The position numbers were made by a program, and so were the translations under genes. From positions 256,756-320,755 of the forward strand of contig JACDOX010000327.1 in NCBI GenBank assembly GCA_014549065.1: 64,000 nt of DNA, read 5' to 3'. Source of the DNA: Cardinalis cardinalis (taxonomy: Eukaryota; Chordata; Aves; Passeriformes; Cardinalidae). Under the pieces are notes generated by a model. The model did not search any database and had not been told where the DNA came from. It was given only the letters and a program-made list of their open reading frames with translations. Positions 46,801 to 56,248 of this stretch are shown piece by piece. Each line of letters opens with the position of its first letter. Position 1 is the first letter of the stretch.

Positions 46801-49800
46801 CGGNTGGCAGCGATATTGGCTGAAGGCTGTTGGAAATCAAAAACATTTATGAATTTTATCATAAAGGTCACAGAGTGGATATTGTTCTCCTGTAAGATGG
46901 AGAAGTCGGCAGGAAATGCACACAATTCAAAGGTATATACAGGCAGCTGGAGTGTAGCTTTTACCCTAAACCTAATTCCTTCAAGTTTCCCTGTAACTTT
47001 TTTCTAACCAATGCTTCTTAGTATAGAAAATGACAATTTAACATTAAAAACCCACCTGNTTCTCAATCTCATTTGGCTTGCTATGTTAATCTTCACCTAT
47101 ACTTTCCTTCCTCACTACTCAACCACTCTGGAAACTCAGGAACAGTAATGCAAAGAGTTCTGGTATAATCCAGAAATATTCTAACAATTACTGTCTTACT
47201 ATCATTCCATTTCCTGAAAAAGGAGGGAAAAGCTAGAAACCATAGAATGTACAGGAACACAAGTAGCATCTTCCTTTAAGAACTATGCTTACATACAGGC
47301 TAACTTCTAGGAAGGTTTTCCCCCATTTCACAATGAATTTTGAGTGAGTGATACTTTCTTGATATGATAGTGCAGTCAGGAATGCTACTTCACTTCAGCT
47401 CCTGTGAATGACCCAGATCACACNTGCTGATCCCAGCAAAGGAGTCTGCTGCAAGCCATTCCCGCTTTGTAACCAGTGAAAGCATTAAACAAAAACTAAT
47501 TTGGTAAGATTAACTCCAGCCCATACAAAGAGGGGCCCAGCTATACAGCTACTGTCTCTAAACCCTGTTGGAGCCCGTGCACAGCCAGAGGCGCACAGTG
47601 CACTGGTCAGAGTACCTGGACTGACGTCTGCCCCTCGGCGCGCGAGCTCCTCACCGCATCATGGTTGTTGAGGGGTCCACCAAGGGAATGCTGCTGTCTG
47701 AGCTCTGCCTTGGTCAAGTTCTGGCTGTTATGGAAACTGCTTATTTCCTGGTAACCACTGTCAGAATAAGAATTCATTTGTGTTGAACTTCTTGAGTTAC
47801 CTACAGACCCTGTAAATATGAAGCCAGCATAAGAATAAAATCACCTAACAAGTCCACCAAGTATTATATAAATTTATTATTTGTTGCATTCATAACTATA
47901 TTGCGTTTTTATACTTTCAATACAGAAATATATTCTAATATTCAAAATGCACACAACAGACCCTCACTTTCATGGAGAGATGTCTGCTCTGGCGAGTAGA
48001 GAGTCCCTTGCTCTGCTTCTGTCCTAATATCATAGGCATTGGTGTGAACACCCTCTGACACCTGGGGCTTGCTTACGCTGGTGGNCGGAGGATCTGAAAG
48101 AACAAATTGTTTAGATAAATCCAGTGTTTCATATGCAAGTTTCCTGCAACCTCAATAATGATCCTTTTCTCATACATTCTAATGGAAGACTTACACCAAA
48201 CAGAATCAATTTACTGGCAGACAGGTATCATCTCCCAAACACAATGAACAGAATGTTAATATAAATATCTGAGAATTTTGTTACCTGAAAGTTTTGATGT
48301 AGCTCTACAACTCTAATTTTTCAAATATCCTATTTTAATGAAAAAATAATGGATTATCTAGTACACTCTGAAGAATAGAAACACTGTGCAACTGTGCTGC
48401 AGTGCCCAGCGGATAGCTACCCTTGTCTTAAGGGCCTGTAATCAATACCTCCAGATGTAAAAGGCTGAGCTGAATTTCATCCCTGTTTGTGTACTATGGA
48501 CAATAGTTGCTGCAAATTTCTCTATATATTTTTTACTTAGTAAACTAATATCTAAATATATGCCTCTTAAGCTAACTTCAGTTCCAAGAATGCCAGCTGA
48601 ACTGTACAGACAAATGACAGTGTTGTAAGGAAAGGCAAAGGAGGCACAGCAATGCTCCTATGAAGAAAGGAAAAAAAGAGTCTGGAAAAAAAGGACAAAG
48701 ATGAAGACACTGAATCAACATTACTTTAACAGAAACATTAAGCATTCAGTTACCATGTTAAGCAGGCAGCAGAGATGCAGTACAAAACCACAGAAGNGTT
48801 TGGGTTGGAAAAGCCCTCTGAGACCATGGAGCCCAGCTGTTCCCCCAGCACAAGGCCACTGTCCCATGGTCCCAAAGTGACACATCCACACAGCTTTTAA
48901 ATCCCTCCAGGGATGGGGACCCCACCCTGTCCTGGGCAGCTGTGCCAGGGCTGGACAGCCCTTCCATGAAGAATTTCTCCTAATATCCAAGCTAAACCTC
49001 TCTAAGGAAGCAGAGTAGGTAATGGATGTTACGTTCAAAGGTAACACCTGAAATGTAAATTCTTGCTGCAGAAACCCATGAAAGAGCCTGGAGCACATCC
49101 AATGGGAACGTGCCAGTGAGCAGCAGCCCAGCCCCAAGGATTGCTTGGTGGGGCTTGGTGGGCTCTGGGCAGCGATGCCTGACGCACAGAAATACTCTGG
49201 CTTTTACCAGTGGCTGCACACAAAATGCTGGTCTCTCACTACCTGCATAATGACCCATAAGGAACATTCACACTAAAAACGTTACTCAGCAATTGCTATT
49301 ATGAAGAATGCTTGAATGCTAGTCAGATTTTNAAAAAATCAATAAATCCTAGAAATCCTAGGCAGTCAGCAGTTATTTACCAGTAGTACATTCTTAGGTC
49401 AAAAGTAGCTTGTAAAATTTGAGGCTAGTTATTTTACTAGAATAGGATTTAATAAGAAGTGTTACTACAAGATTTAATAAGATTTAATAAGAAGTGTTAC
49501 TACACTTCCATTGGTTTAATCATCAGTATGCCTAGAAATGATCCAGAGAACCAACACTGCCAGAACTGACTTCACAGCCTGTTACACCAGCTCAACACCA
49601 GATGGTAACAGCCACCAGTGGGTGTTCCATGTTCTTCGGAATAAAACACTTGGAGGACTTGGACATTCACATTAGGATTACATCCAACTTCAATACTTTA
49701 ATCTTTTTGTTTATCTAATACAAGGCCTATTATCTCAGTTACTGGATATTACATGATACTAAATCAATGTCAAAGTGACAATCAGTTTGGGGTAAGACAC

Positions 49801-50668
49801 AGGAAGAATAAGGCCCAATTGTGCTGTTCAGTGCAGATGTTCCCAGGACAGAGGTTTGAGCCCAATCTCGCTCCCATCACACACTGCCCATCAGGCCAAA
49901 GCCTTCATAGGGCTAAAAAATAAAGATTGTTTAGGCTGTTTAACAAAGGCAAGAATGCACAATNATATGAATTGTTGTCTTTCTATCTGACTCCACTACC
50001 ATAAAACAGGAGGAATGTCCTGAATAAAATAATACCCTTCTTATAAATGGCTGATTTAATATTCTATTTATAAGAATCTGCAAAACAACNTCACTTTATA
50101 TTTCTGTGAAAAATTCTGTATAATTCCACTGATGCAGAAAGCAATTACAGCTACAGTCACATCTTATCATCCACTGATGCTTTTGACATAAACCNCTACC
50201 TATAGTCACAGAAAAGGTGATTTAAGGCAGTGGTTTAATCCATCTTTATCTTCAGTATTTTCAGATTACAGTTCATAAAGCAACTAGTGACACTTCTACA
50301 AAACAAAGATTCATGGTGAATTGGGGAATAAAAACTTATAATCAAACCATAATCACAGCATAAATGTAAACAGGAAATGAAATGTAGATCAGGAACTTCT
50401 GAGCAATTACTTAGGAATGGCTACTTTGAATACAGAGACCTTCGAAATACACATCTAGGNTTGCATTAACACATAGAGCATTGAAATAGAAGTAGAATTT
50501 TTAGCCGTATCTCAAGTGACTGCTTAGCAGGGAGATTCACATGAGATTTCTAAAGAAAAATACACAAATGTGAAGGGAGAATTAAAGAACAAAATAAAAA
50601 CATGAGCTGGATGAAAGAAGGAAAGAAAAAGAGAGAGAGAAAGAAAGAGAGAAAGAGAGAAAAGAGAA

Positions 50669-50707
<39 letters not shown>

Positions 50708-53700
50708 AAGAGAGACTAATAGAAAGTCAAGGAGAAAAGTGAGTAAGTTACGGGAAAATCAGAAGAGGAAATTAAGCAGTGGAATGGAACTGACTGAAAT
50801 AAGTAAGTAAAACAACACCTGAGAGCTCTCAGTAGGAATCTGTACCAGTTGTGAAATATCATTNGGACATTATAGAGCAAGCGGAAACAATGTGATTAAA
50901 AAAATCGCCAACAAACAAAACCCACAAATCCAACACTCACATTGAAAAAATATGTAAGACTTGTTTCTCACTTACTTGAAAAAACAAATTTGATTTTTGT
51001 TTAAAACCACTGCTGAAAGAATACCTGACAAGTACCACCATGACTAGCAGAAGTTAAATGGCAGTGCAAGTAGGCTGTTGAGACTATTAGCTTTAAAATA
51101 AAGGAAAAAAGCTAACATGTGCCTCNCCTCAGCTGTAGCAACAGAAACCATGAAAATACAATTATGCACAAGTTTAAGGGCTTAATCTCCAAATAAAACA
51201 AAAACCAGGAATGGCATATAAAGTAATCCCAAAGATGGTAATTATCACTATGCTTGATTGAGCAGCAGCAGCAGGCAGGGTCCCTGTGCAGCAGCCACAC
51301 AGCTCCGAGGACAGACAGCACCCTGCACAAGTGGGACAGGGAGGCTCTGCAGAACGGGGCTCATGCAACTCTCACCCTACAATGCCAGCTGCACTGGGAT
51401 CACCCTGGGCCATTTTGGCCAGCATGCCAAGAGCACACGGTGACCCAGCACAACAAGCGACCTGCAGGAGCCCCTGTCTGTGCCCGTCCTGCAGGGGCTC
51501 CTGCACACGCCCCCATCGCTCCAGAGCCCATGGGGTTCAGAGAGCGACTCCGCAATGTCAAACATCAGCTGATGCACACTGCCTGTCAGAGCCCTGCGCT
51601 CTGGCTGACAGGGCCAGAAGGGATTATCCCAACAGACCAGGGAATGCCACCTTGAAGATACAGTCCTACCTTCTCCCCCAGTATAACCAGGAGCAGAGGT
51701 AGCAGTATAAGAAAATGCTTATTTTGGAAAGAAAGTTCACACTATCTCAAGATACAAAGGTAGAAAAAGCACTTTCAGAAAAACCTCCACTTATTAGAGA
51801 TTTTCTCAGTTAAGTAGGAACATCTGCACAAAAAAAAAAAAAAAAAACAAAACCAAAAACCAAAAATAAACCCCAAAAGAGTTTTCAAGCTTAAAACATG
51901 CGGTATTTTTTCATGCTCCTTACCTGCCAAGGGGAAGACTCACAAGTAAATTTTAGTTAATTGCAAGGAACACCCAACACATGACAAGCCTTATGTTAGA
52001 GCCACAGCTCACACAGAAATGCAAAGGCACATAAAGATACAAGAAAAGTACTTGCAACTACCTATAAGCTCAAGCACCTTTTACAGTAACATAGAGAACA
52101 CGTGTCCCATACGTGACAAAGAAAACATTAATGTCGTACTTTAGAAAAGACATTTGGAAAAGATATGTAGCATTGCTGCTTAATGTTCCATTTGTGTCAA
52201 AACAAGCTATGAATGCCAAGAAAATAAATCTACTTGGGCTTAAAGCAAATTGTACATAAAAGATAATACCTGAGGATCTCCAAGGAAATGACTTCTCAGT
52301 AGAGCTGTAGAAAGAAAAAAAATTATCACACAAATGAATCATGTGGCTAGTTTTTATTTTATTTTTAATTAATCATAGAAAACTTTACAAAACCCCCCAG
52401 CAGATAAAGCTTAAAAAATAGTTCATGTAAATACCATTCTTCAGTGCTTTATACCTGACAACCAAACCACTGGTTATCGAGTTCAATTTCCTATTAGTCT
52501 GTGGGAATTATTCACTTTAACTTCCTGTACACCACAGCACCAGGCAGCACAACCTGTCTGCCAGAGGACAGGTCTCCCGTTTAAGGTGTTTTGCTGTCAG
52601 TGACAGCCCACACCAGTGTGTGCCACCAGCAGCACTGCACAACCAGAGTGCACAGCCAACACACACCTGTGTACCACCAGCACCCTTTTGCTCAGACAGC
52701 AGCAGGCACTGCTCGTGGCAGGGTCCAGCAAAGCAGCTCTGGGGATCACCACTCGAGAGCATCTGGTTTCTGCACGTAAAGCAGTCCCAAAATCGTAGGT
52801 CTGCTTCTGTTCATGTTTTCACTGTTTTTTCAGTTTCCAGNTTTCCAGAGAGATTTCTGATCCTTTGTACAGAACAAGTCAAAGTACCTGACACACAGAG
52901 CTACAACTCTGAGAGTGAGGAGGTGACAGATACCACACTGTCCAGGTTAGCAAGATGCCTTCAGAGCCAACTTCTGCACAGACCAAGCAGGTGTCTGATA
53001 TCAGTGAAAAACCAAACCTNCCCCTGCATTTTTCCAGTACTGATTTTTTATCAAACTATCTTCACCCTTTGGTCCTTCCACTGAGTCATGTGCTTTCCTG
53101 TGCTCACAGTAGTACTGATGCAGGCAAATGCAGAATTCATTCACATGTTACTTATGTCAGTCTAAATATTTTTATGGAAAAATGTATTTCCTCACTCTAA
53201 ATATAAACTATCAAACTTTGAATAATACATCATTTTTGCAGNGATTATAAGCTGTTTTCCAAATAAAAAGCTTTTCAAAGGAAAAACAGGCAAGTCCATC
53301 AGATTTGATTGTGTCNAAATATCAGCATGAGACAGCGATTTTGGGTAAGATGTAGCAATTTCTAAATGACCTTNTATTTTACTTCTTTTACCACAGCTAT
53401 CGATTACAAAAAACTAGCTCGGCCACATGAACAGCATGAGATACTTCTTTTGCAAAATGAAACAACCATTTAGCAGCCTTTTTGGAAACAAAATATTTGT
53501 ACAAAAGAGTGCTAAAGACACACGCTAGCACAAATACAACAATGAGACTTCAAGTAAAAGGAGAATTCCAATGCAGACTACAGGCGTCTGAAAGTCAACC
53601 TCTGGCTCTAGAATTCTCATGCTACCTGAATACCAAGTTTTCCACTCTTGCCCTTTTGCTCTGCTCTTGAGACTTTTTGGAAACTCAATTCCTTACACTG

Positions 53701-56248
53701 AGGCAACATGGCTCTGTGCTGCTGGCAGCGGTAGCACACACTGAATATACACATATACTTTACTGTCACACACATAAGGCTATAACCCAGAGCACATCCG
53801 TNCCCAACATACCTGACTACTTGAATTTCATCTACAGGTACAGAACGTAGGAATGAAAAAGGCTGCTCTGACCGTGGGTCACACCTCAACTGGTTAAGCA
53901 TTTAACTTGACTCTTATTAAATGACTTTGGAACAAGTCTAGCATACATCACCTACTGATATCAGCACCTGATTTTGCCACCTAGCAGGAGCAATATTTAG
54001 AAAACAGCAAATCTGTCAGCTTTGAGCAGTAACTCCAGTGCATTTCATCCCAGTGTTTAAAAGCCTCTGTGGCGACACACTGCAAGGCCCATGCCAAGCT
54101 GTTGCTGGAATTAGTCACAATGCTGTCTCTTCCTGACAGCAGCATGTAATAGATCCAAAGAGAGCCCACATGCAGCAAACTGAACTCTGGAAAATGTTAA
54201 TTTAGCCCACTACTATCCTTGAAAAAGAATTAGGTTAGTAGAGTAGAAATGCAGAAACAGTCCTCTATCAGAAATATCGTAACANCTCGGTATGACATTC
54301 AGTATACAATTAGAGATGATAGAGACAAATATGACAGTAACACAAATATTTGGTAACTGGAGATGGAACATGCATATAAAANGTGCTGAAATCCATTTAT
54401 GCCTTTTTTTTATCCCTTTTGATGTTTTTCCTCACTTGTATTTTTAAGGATTTAGATTGCTTTGTTTGGGTTTTTTGCTTGAGGTTTTGACTAATTTGAT
54501 TTTTTGTTGTTTGNTTGTTTTTTGGTTTTGCCCCNTTCTTAATTTCACACCTTTTCCTTGCCATTTCACTGCTTTAGTTCAAAGCTATCTTAGATACAAA
54601 ACCGAACCAGCTGCCAATCTGGAAAAAGTAAAAATCTGATAAATGGAAAAGATTTTGCATGAAAACATTTAGAAACAAAATACACTAAGGATCATCAGCA
54701 CTACTTTACATTTTCATGTGACAGCTCACAAATACTTTCCAGCTTTGAATTTCCAGGTTATAACAGGGGCCAGCATCTTTCTCAGTGAAGTGGCACTGCC
54801 AGTCTGCTAAGGCAGAAGGGGCTGGTGGAGGTCCCGTTTCGGTCTCAGCCCACACCTGTGCACAGCACAGCAGGCCTTCAGAAACAACACTGNCACTTAG
54901 GGAAATTGCAGACTTCTGATTTTGTTAAGCAGCGTGTTATTTTTTAAAAAAATATGTAAACACAATTATGATCTCCAGTTCCTAGATTGGAGAGGTCAAT
55001 TCCCAGTGCATCTCTCACAGGTTTTGCATGACATGAAACAGTTTAAGCCTATTATCTCTGCAAGTACCCCGTAAGGTGAAAAGTATCTCTGATTTAAACA
55101 GCATCACTTGAGAGAAAAGCAGTGATTTCCGTCGCCTACCTTCCTGCTTGGCTATACTGCTGCTGTCATCAAGAAAAGGCAACAGATGAAAAAATTAAGT
55201 ACTATTTATTAAATATTTATAAAATGGTGAAAAGCTGTAAAAAGCTAAAAATACAATTGTGTTAAAATGTATGTACTTCAGACATATTTGTGCAGTATTT
55301 CAGCTCCCTGCGCGGCTACGCCCCCGTAGTTGGAACACACGTGTGCTGTGAGGCAGCAGCAGCAGCAGCAGCAGCAGCAGCGGGCTGCTCCTGGCGCGCT
55401 GCCCACGGAGCTGCCAGCCGCACTCCAGCACCCCTGCAGACTGCCTGGGCTGCCTTACTTGTCCTTTGGCTTCCATTTTAACTATCTACACCAACAGCAC
55501 ATTTACAACTATGTGCACTACATGGAAAACTTAGGGTAACTTTAAATTCTTAGTATAGGGGATTTCTCTAATNAAGTGCCACGCACTAAACTCCATAAAC
55601 TTGTATTACCCCTTACAAGCCACTGGAAACCACAAAACCCAGTATTTTGCTTTTCTTGTTGAGACAGGTAAGCATACATTTTCACAAATATTTTAAGTAA
55701 GTGAGGTAATTTTAAGCCTTCAACTTTTCTAACAGCTATCTTCTTGAATTCACCAATATAACTGATCCCTCTACCCGCTCTGCCAGACCCTGTACTGGGA
55801 ACCTAAGCAATCCTATGCTCCCCCCCAAAACAAATTAGCCAGCACTGCCACCAAAAACAGGTAGTCCTGGGACTTGCTGGCTGTTTCCAGGTGACCCTGG
55901 AAACCACTAATTCTCCAGGTGTGAATTCAGAATGTGTCTGGAATACACTAATCATTACAGAGGCCTCTTGAAACTGTCCCATCACTCTTTACAGCAAATC
56001 TGCAGTTTTTTAATCCTTCAGATATTAACAGANGTGAATAGCTATCAGTGAAAATATATGTATAGAGGACATAAGCACCACTAAAGAGCCTTTAATTCCT
56101 GGGACAAATGAAAGTAAAGTCATCAGGACCTGTACCTTGTGCTGGCGATACTTGGTGACTCTGCTCCAAGCCTACATCTCTCTAGCTGATTAGCCACAAT
56201 TTGCCTTTCCACTTCCAGTTCTCTGGTAAGTCTTTGAAATTGAAGCTC
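28620..56248 (-). CDS. PKP4: PKP4 (plakophilin-4 / p0071), 20 coding exons, 5'-partial
   Basis: An armadillo-repeat protein of the p120-catenin/plakophilin family. It links cadherins and desmosomal proteins at cell junctions and acts in RhoA signalling during cytokinesis (family knowledge). Twenty minus-strand exons join in consistent phase to give 1,150 residues without an internal stop. Numbered from the first visible residue: coiled-coil segment at 1-35; Ser/Pro/Arg-rich head at about 40-480; Arm repeats from about 480 to 960, interrupted by a loop with eight lysines; tail ending in the PDZ-binding motif DSWV. Human PKP4 is 1,192 residues, and the missing 44 or so match its first coding exon, which is not found up to 64,000. 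The tail (for example EQYPGSPDSWV) and NITKGRGDRSSLKVVKAAAQ separate PKP4 from CTNND2, ARVCF and CTNND1. DAPL1 follows in the same orientation, as in human. Two introns use GC donors. Confidence 0.97.
29354..29427 (-). CDS. PKP4: PKP4 coding exon 20 (tail)
   Basis: 74 bp, acceptor TCCCAG, donor CAG|GTGAGC. Encodes SSKASPIYISSYPSPAREQN and RRLQ. Confidence 0.96.
30129..30260 (-). CDS. PKP4: PKP4 coding exon 19 (tail)
   Basis: 132 bp, acceptor CGTCAG, donor CTG|GTAAGA. Encodes GSTSSSPALLGIREPRSEYD through SSQGDVIAHKDIYT. Human reads GDATHKGLYPG over the end of this exon, so this small part is diverged. Confidence 0.95.
32247..32364 (-). CDS. PKP4: PKP4 coding exon 18 (tail)
   Basis: 118 bp, acceptor CCATAG, donor CAG|GTCAGT. 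Encodes DGWNQSHFITPVSTLERERF, then KSHPSLSTANQQMSPVMQS. An N at 32,362 falls in the wobble position of the first codon. Confidence 0.95.
32472..32556 (-). CDS. PKP4: PKP4 coding exon 17 (last Arm repeat)
   Basis: 85 bp, acceptor CCTCAG, donor AAG|GTAAAT. Encodes SSLKVVKAAAQVLNTLWQYR and DLRSIYKK, the end of the armadillo domain. Confidence 0.97.
33310..33505 (-). CDS. PKP4: PKP4 coding exon 16, GC-AG intron follows
   Basis: 196 bp, acceptor TTCCAG. Encodes KYAMRDLVNRLPGGSGPSIL through GGIEKLVNITKGRGD. The donor is AG|GCAAGT (GC at 33,309-33,308). Only this site keeps frame and yields GDR|SSLKVVKAA. The nearest GT (in GAGGTGACA) would lose GDR and break phase. Confidence 0.95.
35505..35655 (-). 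CDS. PKP4: PKP4 coding exon 15 (Arm repeats)
   Basis: 151 bp, acceptor TGTCAG, donor TTG|GTACGT. Encodes FAAYIRAAVRKEKGLPILVE through VRNKELIG. An internal CAG at 35,653-35,651 is coding, because the family sequence NWK|FAAYIRAA needs the earlier acceptor. Confidence 0.97.
36470..36643 (-). CDS. PKP4: PKP4 coding exon 14 (Arm repeats)
   Basis: 174 bp, acceptor TCTCAG, donor AAG|GTAAGG. Encodes WDGVGPIPGFSKSPKGVEML through EGSAGSLQNLSAGNWK. The intron separating it from exon 13 is only 141 bp. Confidence 0.97.
36785..36976 (-). CDS. PKP4: PKP4 coding exon 13 (Arm repeat plus poly-Lys loop)
   Basis: 192 bp, acceptor GTTCAG, donor CAG|GTTTGT. Encodes TVENCVCTLRNLSYRLELEV, then NELDDLLGKESPSKDSEPSC, then a run of eight lysines and TSQEDQ. 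The basic loop between Arm repeats is a p120-family feature thought to act in nuclear or membrane targeting. The lysines are encoded partly by a run of nine A bases. Confidence 0.97.
37449..37566 (-). CDS. PKP4: PKP4 coding exon 12 (Arm repeats)
   Basis: 118 bp, acceptor TTTCAG, donor AAG|GTGTGT. Encodes NLSSAGEEARKQMRSCEGLV and on to VNTSDYDSK. Confidence 0.97.
37867..38050 (-). CDS. PKP4: PKP4 coding exon 11 (Arm repeats)
   Basis: 184 bp, acceptor TCTAAG, donor GAG|GTATTT. Encodes VLWNLSSCDAVKMTIIRDAL through IVPHSGWNSSSFDDDHKIKF and TTGCLR. This is nearly identical to human. Confidence 0.97.
38975..39188 (-). CDS. PKP4: PKP4 coding exon 10 (Arm repeats)
   Basis: 214 bp, acceptor TTCCAG, donor ACAG|GTAAGC. 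Encodes VCRLGGIKHLVDLLDHRVLE through GIPALLRLLRKSVDA and ELVTG, typical Arm-repeat helices. One codon contains an N (38,993). Confidence 0.97.
40228..40360 (-). CDS. PKP4: PKP4 coding exon 9 (first Arm repeat)
   Basis: 133 bp, acceptor CTGAAG, donor GAG|GTAGGT. Encodes EFAWRDPELPEVIHMLQHQF through NAAAYLQHLCFGDNKVKTE, the start of the armadillo domain. Confidence 0.97.
41070..41190. repeat. A/C-rich (CCAA/CAAA)n tract
   Basis: Contains aaccaaccaaccaaccaacc and related low-complexity A/C sequence, in the PKP4 intron between coding exons 9 and 8. Confidence 0.9.
42729..42939 (-). CDS. PKP4: PKP4 coding exon 8, GC-AG intron follows
   Basis: 211 bp, acceptor ATCCTAG. Encodes MGNLQRSSSQRSTLTYQRN through GGTTRSPSIDSIHKDP. 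The frame continues into exon 9 only if the donor is AG|GCAAGT (GC at 42,728-42,727), giving DPR|EFAWRD as in human. The middle of the exon is very GC-rich and its protein differs from human toward Ala/Pro/Arg/Gly. Confidence 0.95.
44398..44589 (-). CDS. PKP4: PKP4 coding exon 7
   Basis: 192 bp, acceptor GTTGCAG, donor CCG|GTGGGT. Encodes LRSSYASQHSQLGQELRSAV through ITPIYEGRTFYSPVY and ALFRSGSG. It carries Tyr-containing motifs of the head domain just before the armadillo region. Confidence 0.96.
46271..46826 (-). CDS. PKP4: PKP4 coding exon 6 (large SP-rich head exon)
   Basis: 556 bp, the longest exon. Acceptor CCAACAG, donor ACAG|GTGAGT. Encodes PSANIAA through YDIYERMVPPRPDSLTG. It carries many basic Ser-Pro motifs (RAQSPSYM, GSPSQAQ, SSSPKRSG) typical of phosphorylated p120-family head domains. 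It is strikingly GC-rich against AT-rich introns, which produces a 209-codon antisense open frame with no sign of being a gene. Confidence 0.97.
47616..47809 (-). CDS. PKP4: PKP4 coding exon 5
   Basis: 194 bp, acceptor TTTACAG, donor CCAG|GTACTC. Encodes SVGNSRSSTQMNSYSDSGYQ and on to SSRAEGQTSVQ, a low-complexity Ser/Asn/Gln-rich part of the head domain that matches the corresponding human exon. Confidence 0.95.
47962..48093 (-). CDS. PKP4: PKP4 coding exon 4
   Basis: 132 bp, acceptor CTTTCAG. Encodes DPPxTSVSKPQVSEGVHTN through GTLYSPEQTSLHESEG. One residue is unknown because of an N at 48,085. The donor that keeps the family sequence HESEG is the weak G|GTCTGT at 47,961. A stronger in-frame GTGAGG donor lies 6 nt earlier. 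Confidence 0.92.
48788..49010 (-). mobile_element. CR1 LINE 3' fragment in a PKP4 intron
   Basis: The minus strand reads the CR1 3' region: TTAGCTTGGATATTAGGAG, a GGGTGGGGTCCCCATCCCTG block and GGGCTTTTCCAACCCAAAC. The terminal octamer repeat is degraded. It lies in the intron between coding exons 4 and 3. Confidence 0.85.
49446..49504. repeat. 24-bp direct repeat with 35-bp period
   Basis: The 24-bp unit beginning gatttaataagaagtgttac occurs at 49,446-49,469 and 49,481-49,504. The linker itself contains a third partial copy, gatttaataa, at 49,471. Confidence 0.93.
50605..50716. repeat. (GA)n microsatellite
   Basis: About 110 bp of gaaagagagaga-type purine repeat in a PKP4 intron. It reads as a CU-rich tract in the PKP4 pre-mRNA. 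Confidence 0.95.
51463..51505. repeat. Perfect 14-bp GC-rich hairpin
   Basis: The arm tgcaggagcccctg (51,463-51,476) pairs exactly with 51,492-51,505 across a 15-nt loop. A second inverted pair, cctgtcag/ctgacagg, lies about 80 bp further on. Both are in a GC-rich patch (51,250-51,620) of a PKP4 intron. Confidence 0.9.
52270..52304 (-). CDS. PKP4: PKP4 coding exon 3 (35-bp small exon)
   Basis: Only 35 bp, encoding STEKSFPWRSS. Acceptor CTACAG, donor CAG|GTATTA. Its phase joins exon 2 (AG+C = Ser) to exon 4 (G+AT = Asp). The matching stretch of human PKP4 is STEKSFPWRST, so it is a genuine constitutive-looking exon rather than a chance match. Confidence 0.92.
52305..56135 (-). other. PKP4 intron between coding exons 2 and 3
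   Basis: Contains the (GCA)9 repeat and a T/G-rich stretch at about 54,470-54,535. No exon recognised. Confidence 0.85.
55353..55381. repeat. (GCA)9 trinucleotide repeat
   Basis: Nine GCA units plus partial unit in the PKP4 intron between coding exons 3 and 2, inside a local GC-rich patch (about 55,300-55,460). The transcript strand carries CUG repeats. Confidence 0.95.
56136..56248 (-). CDS. PKP4: PKP4 coding exon 2 (coiled-coil)
   Basis: 113 bp, acceptor TTTCAG, donor AAG|GTACAG, entry phase 0, leaving two bases of a codon. Encodes ELQFQRLTRELEVERQIVAN and on to LGAESPSIAST. This is the N-terminal heptad-like coiled coil of p120-family proteins. Exon numbers here assume one missing upstream coding exon. 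Confidence 0.95.

Larger units (their letters stand above)
48094..52269 (-). other. PKP4 intron between coding exons 3 and 4
   Basis: Holds a CR1 fragment, a 24-bp direct repeat, a (GA)n microsatellite and a GC-rich patch with hairpins at 51,250-51,620. The exons on either side join in phase, so no constitutive exon is missing. Confidence 0.85.

Noticed and set aside
46194..46823. 209-codon open frame on the plus strand
   Set aside because: It is the antisense of PKP4 coding exon 6. The length is explained by the exon's high GC content, and there is no family resemblance.
55290..55539. Open frames with poly-Ala or poly-Gln
   Set aside because: They only translate the (GCA)9 repeat in an intron, with no splice or family support.
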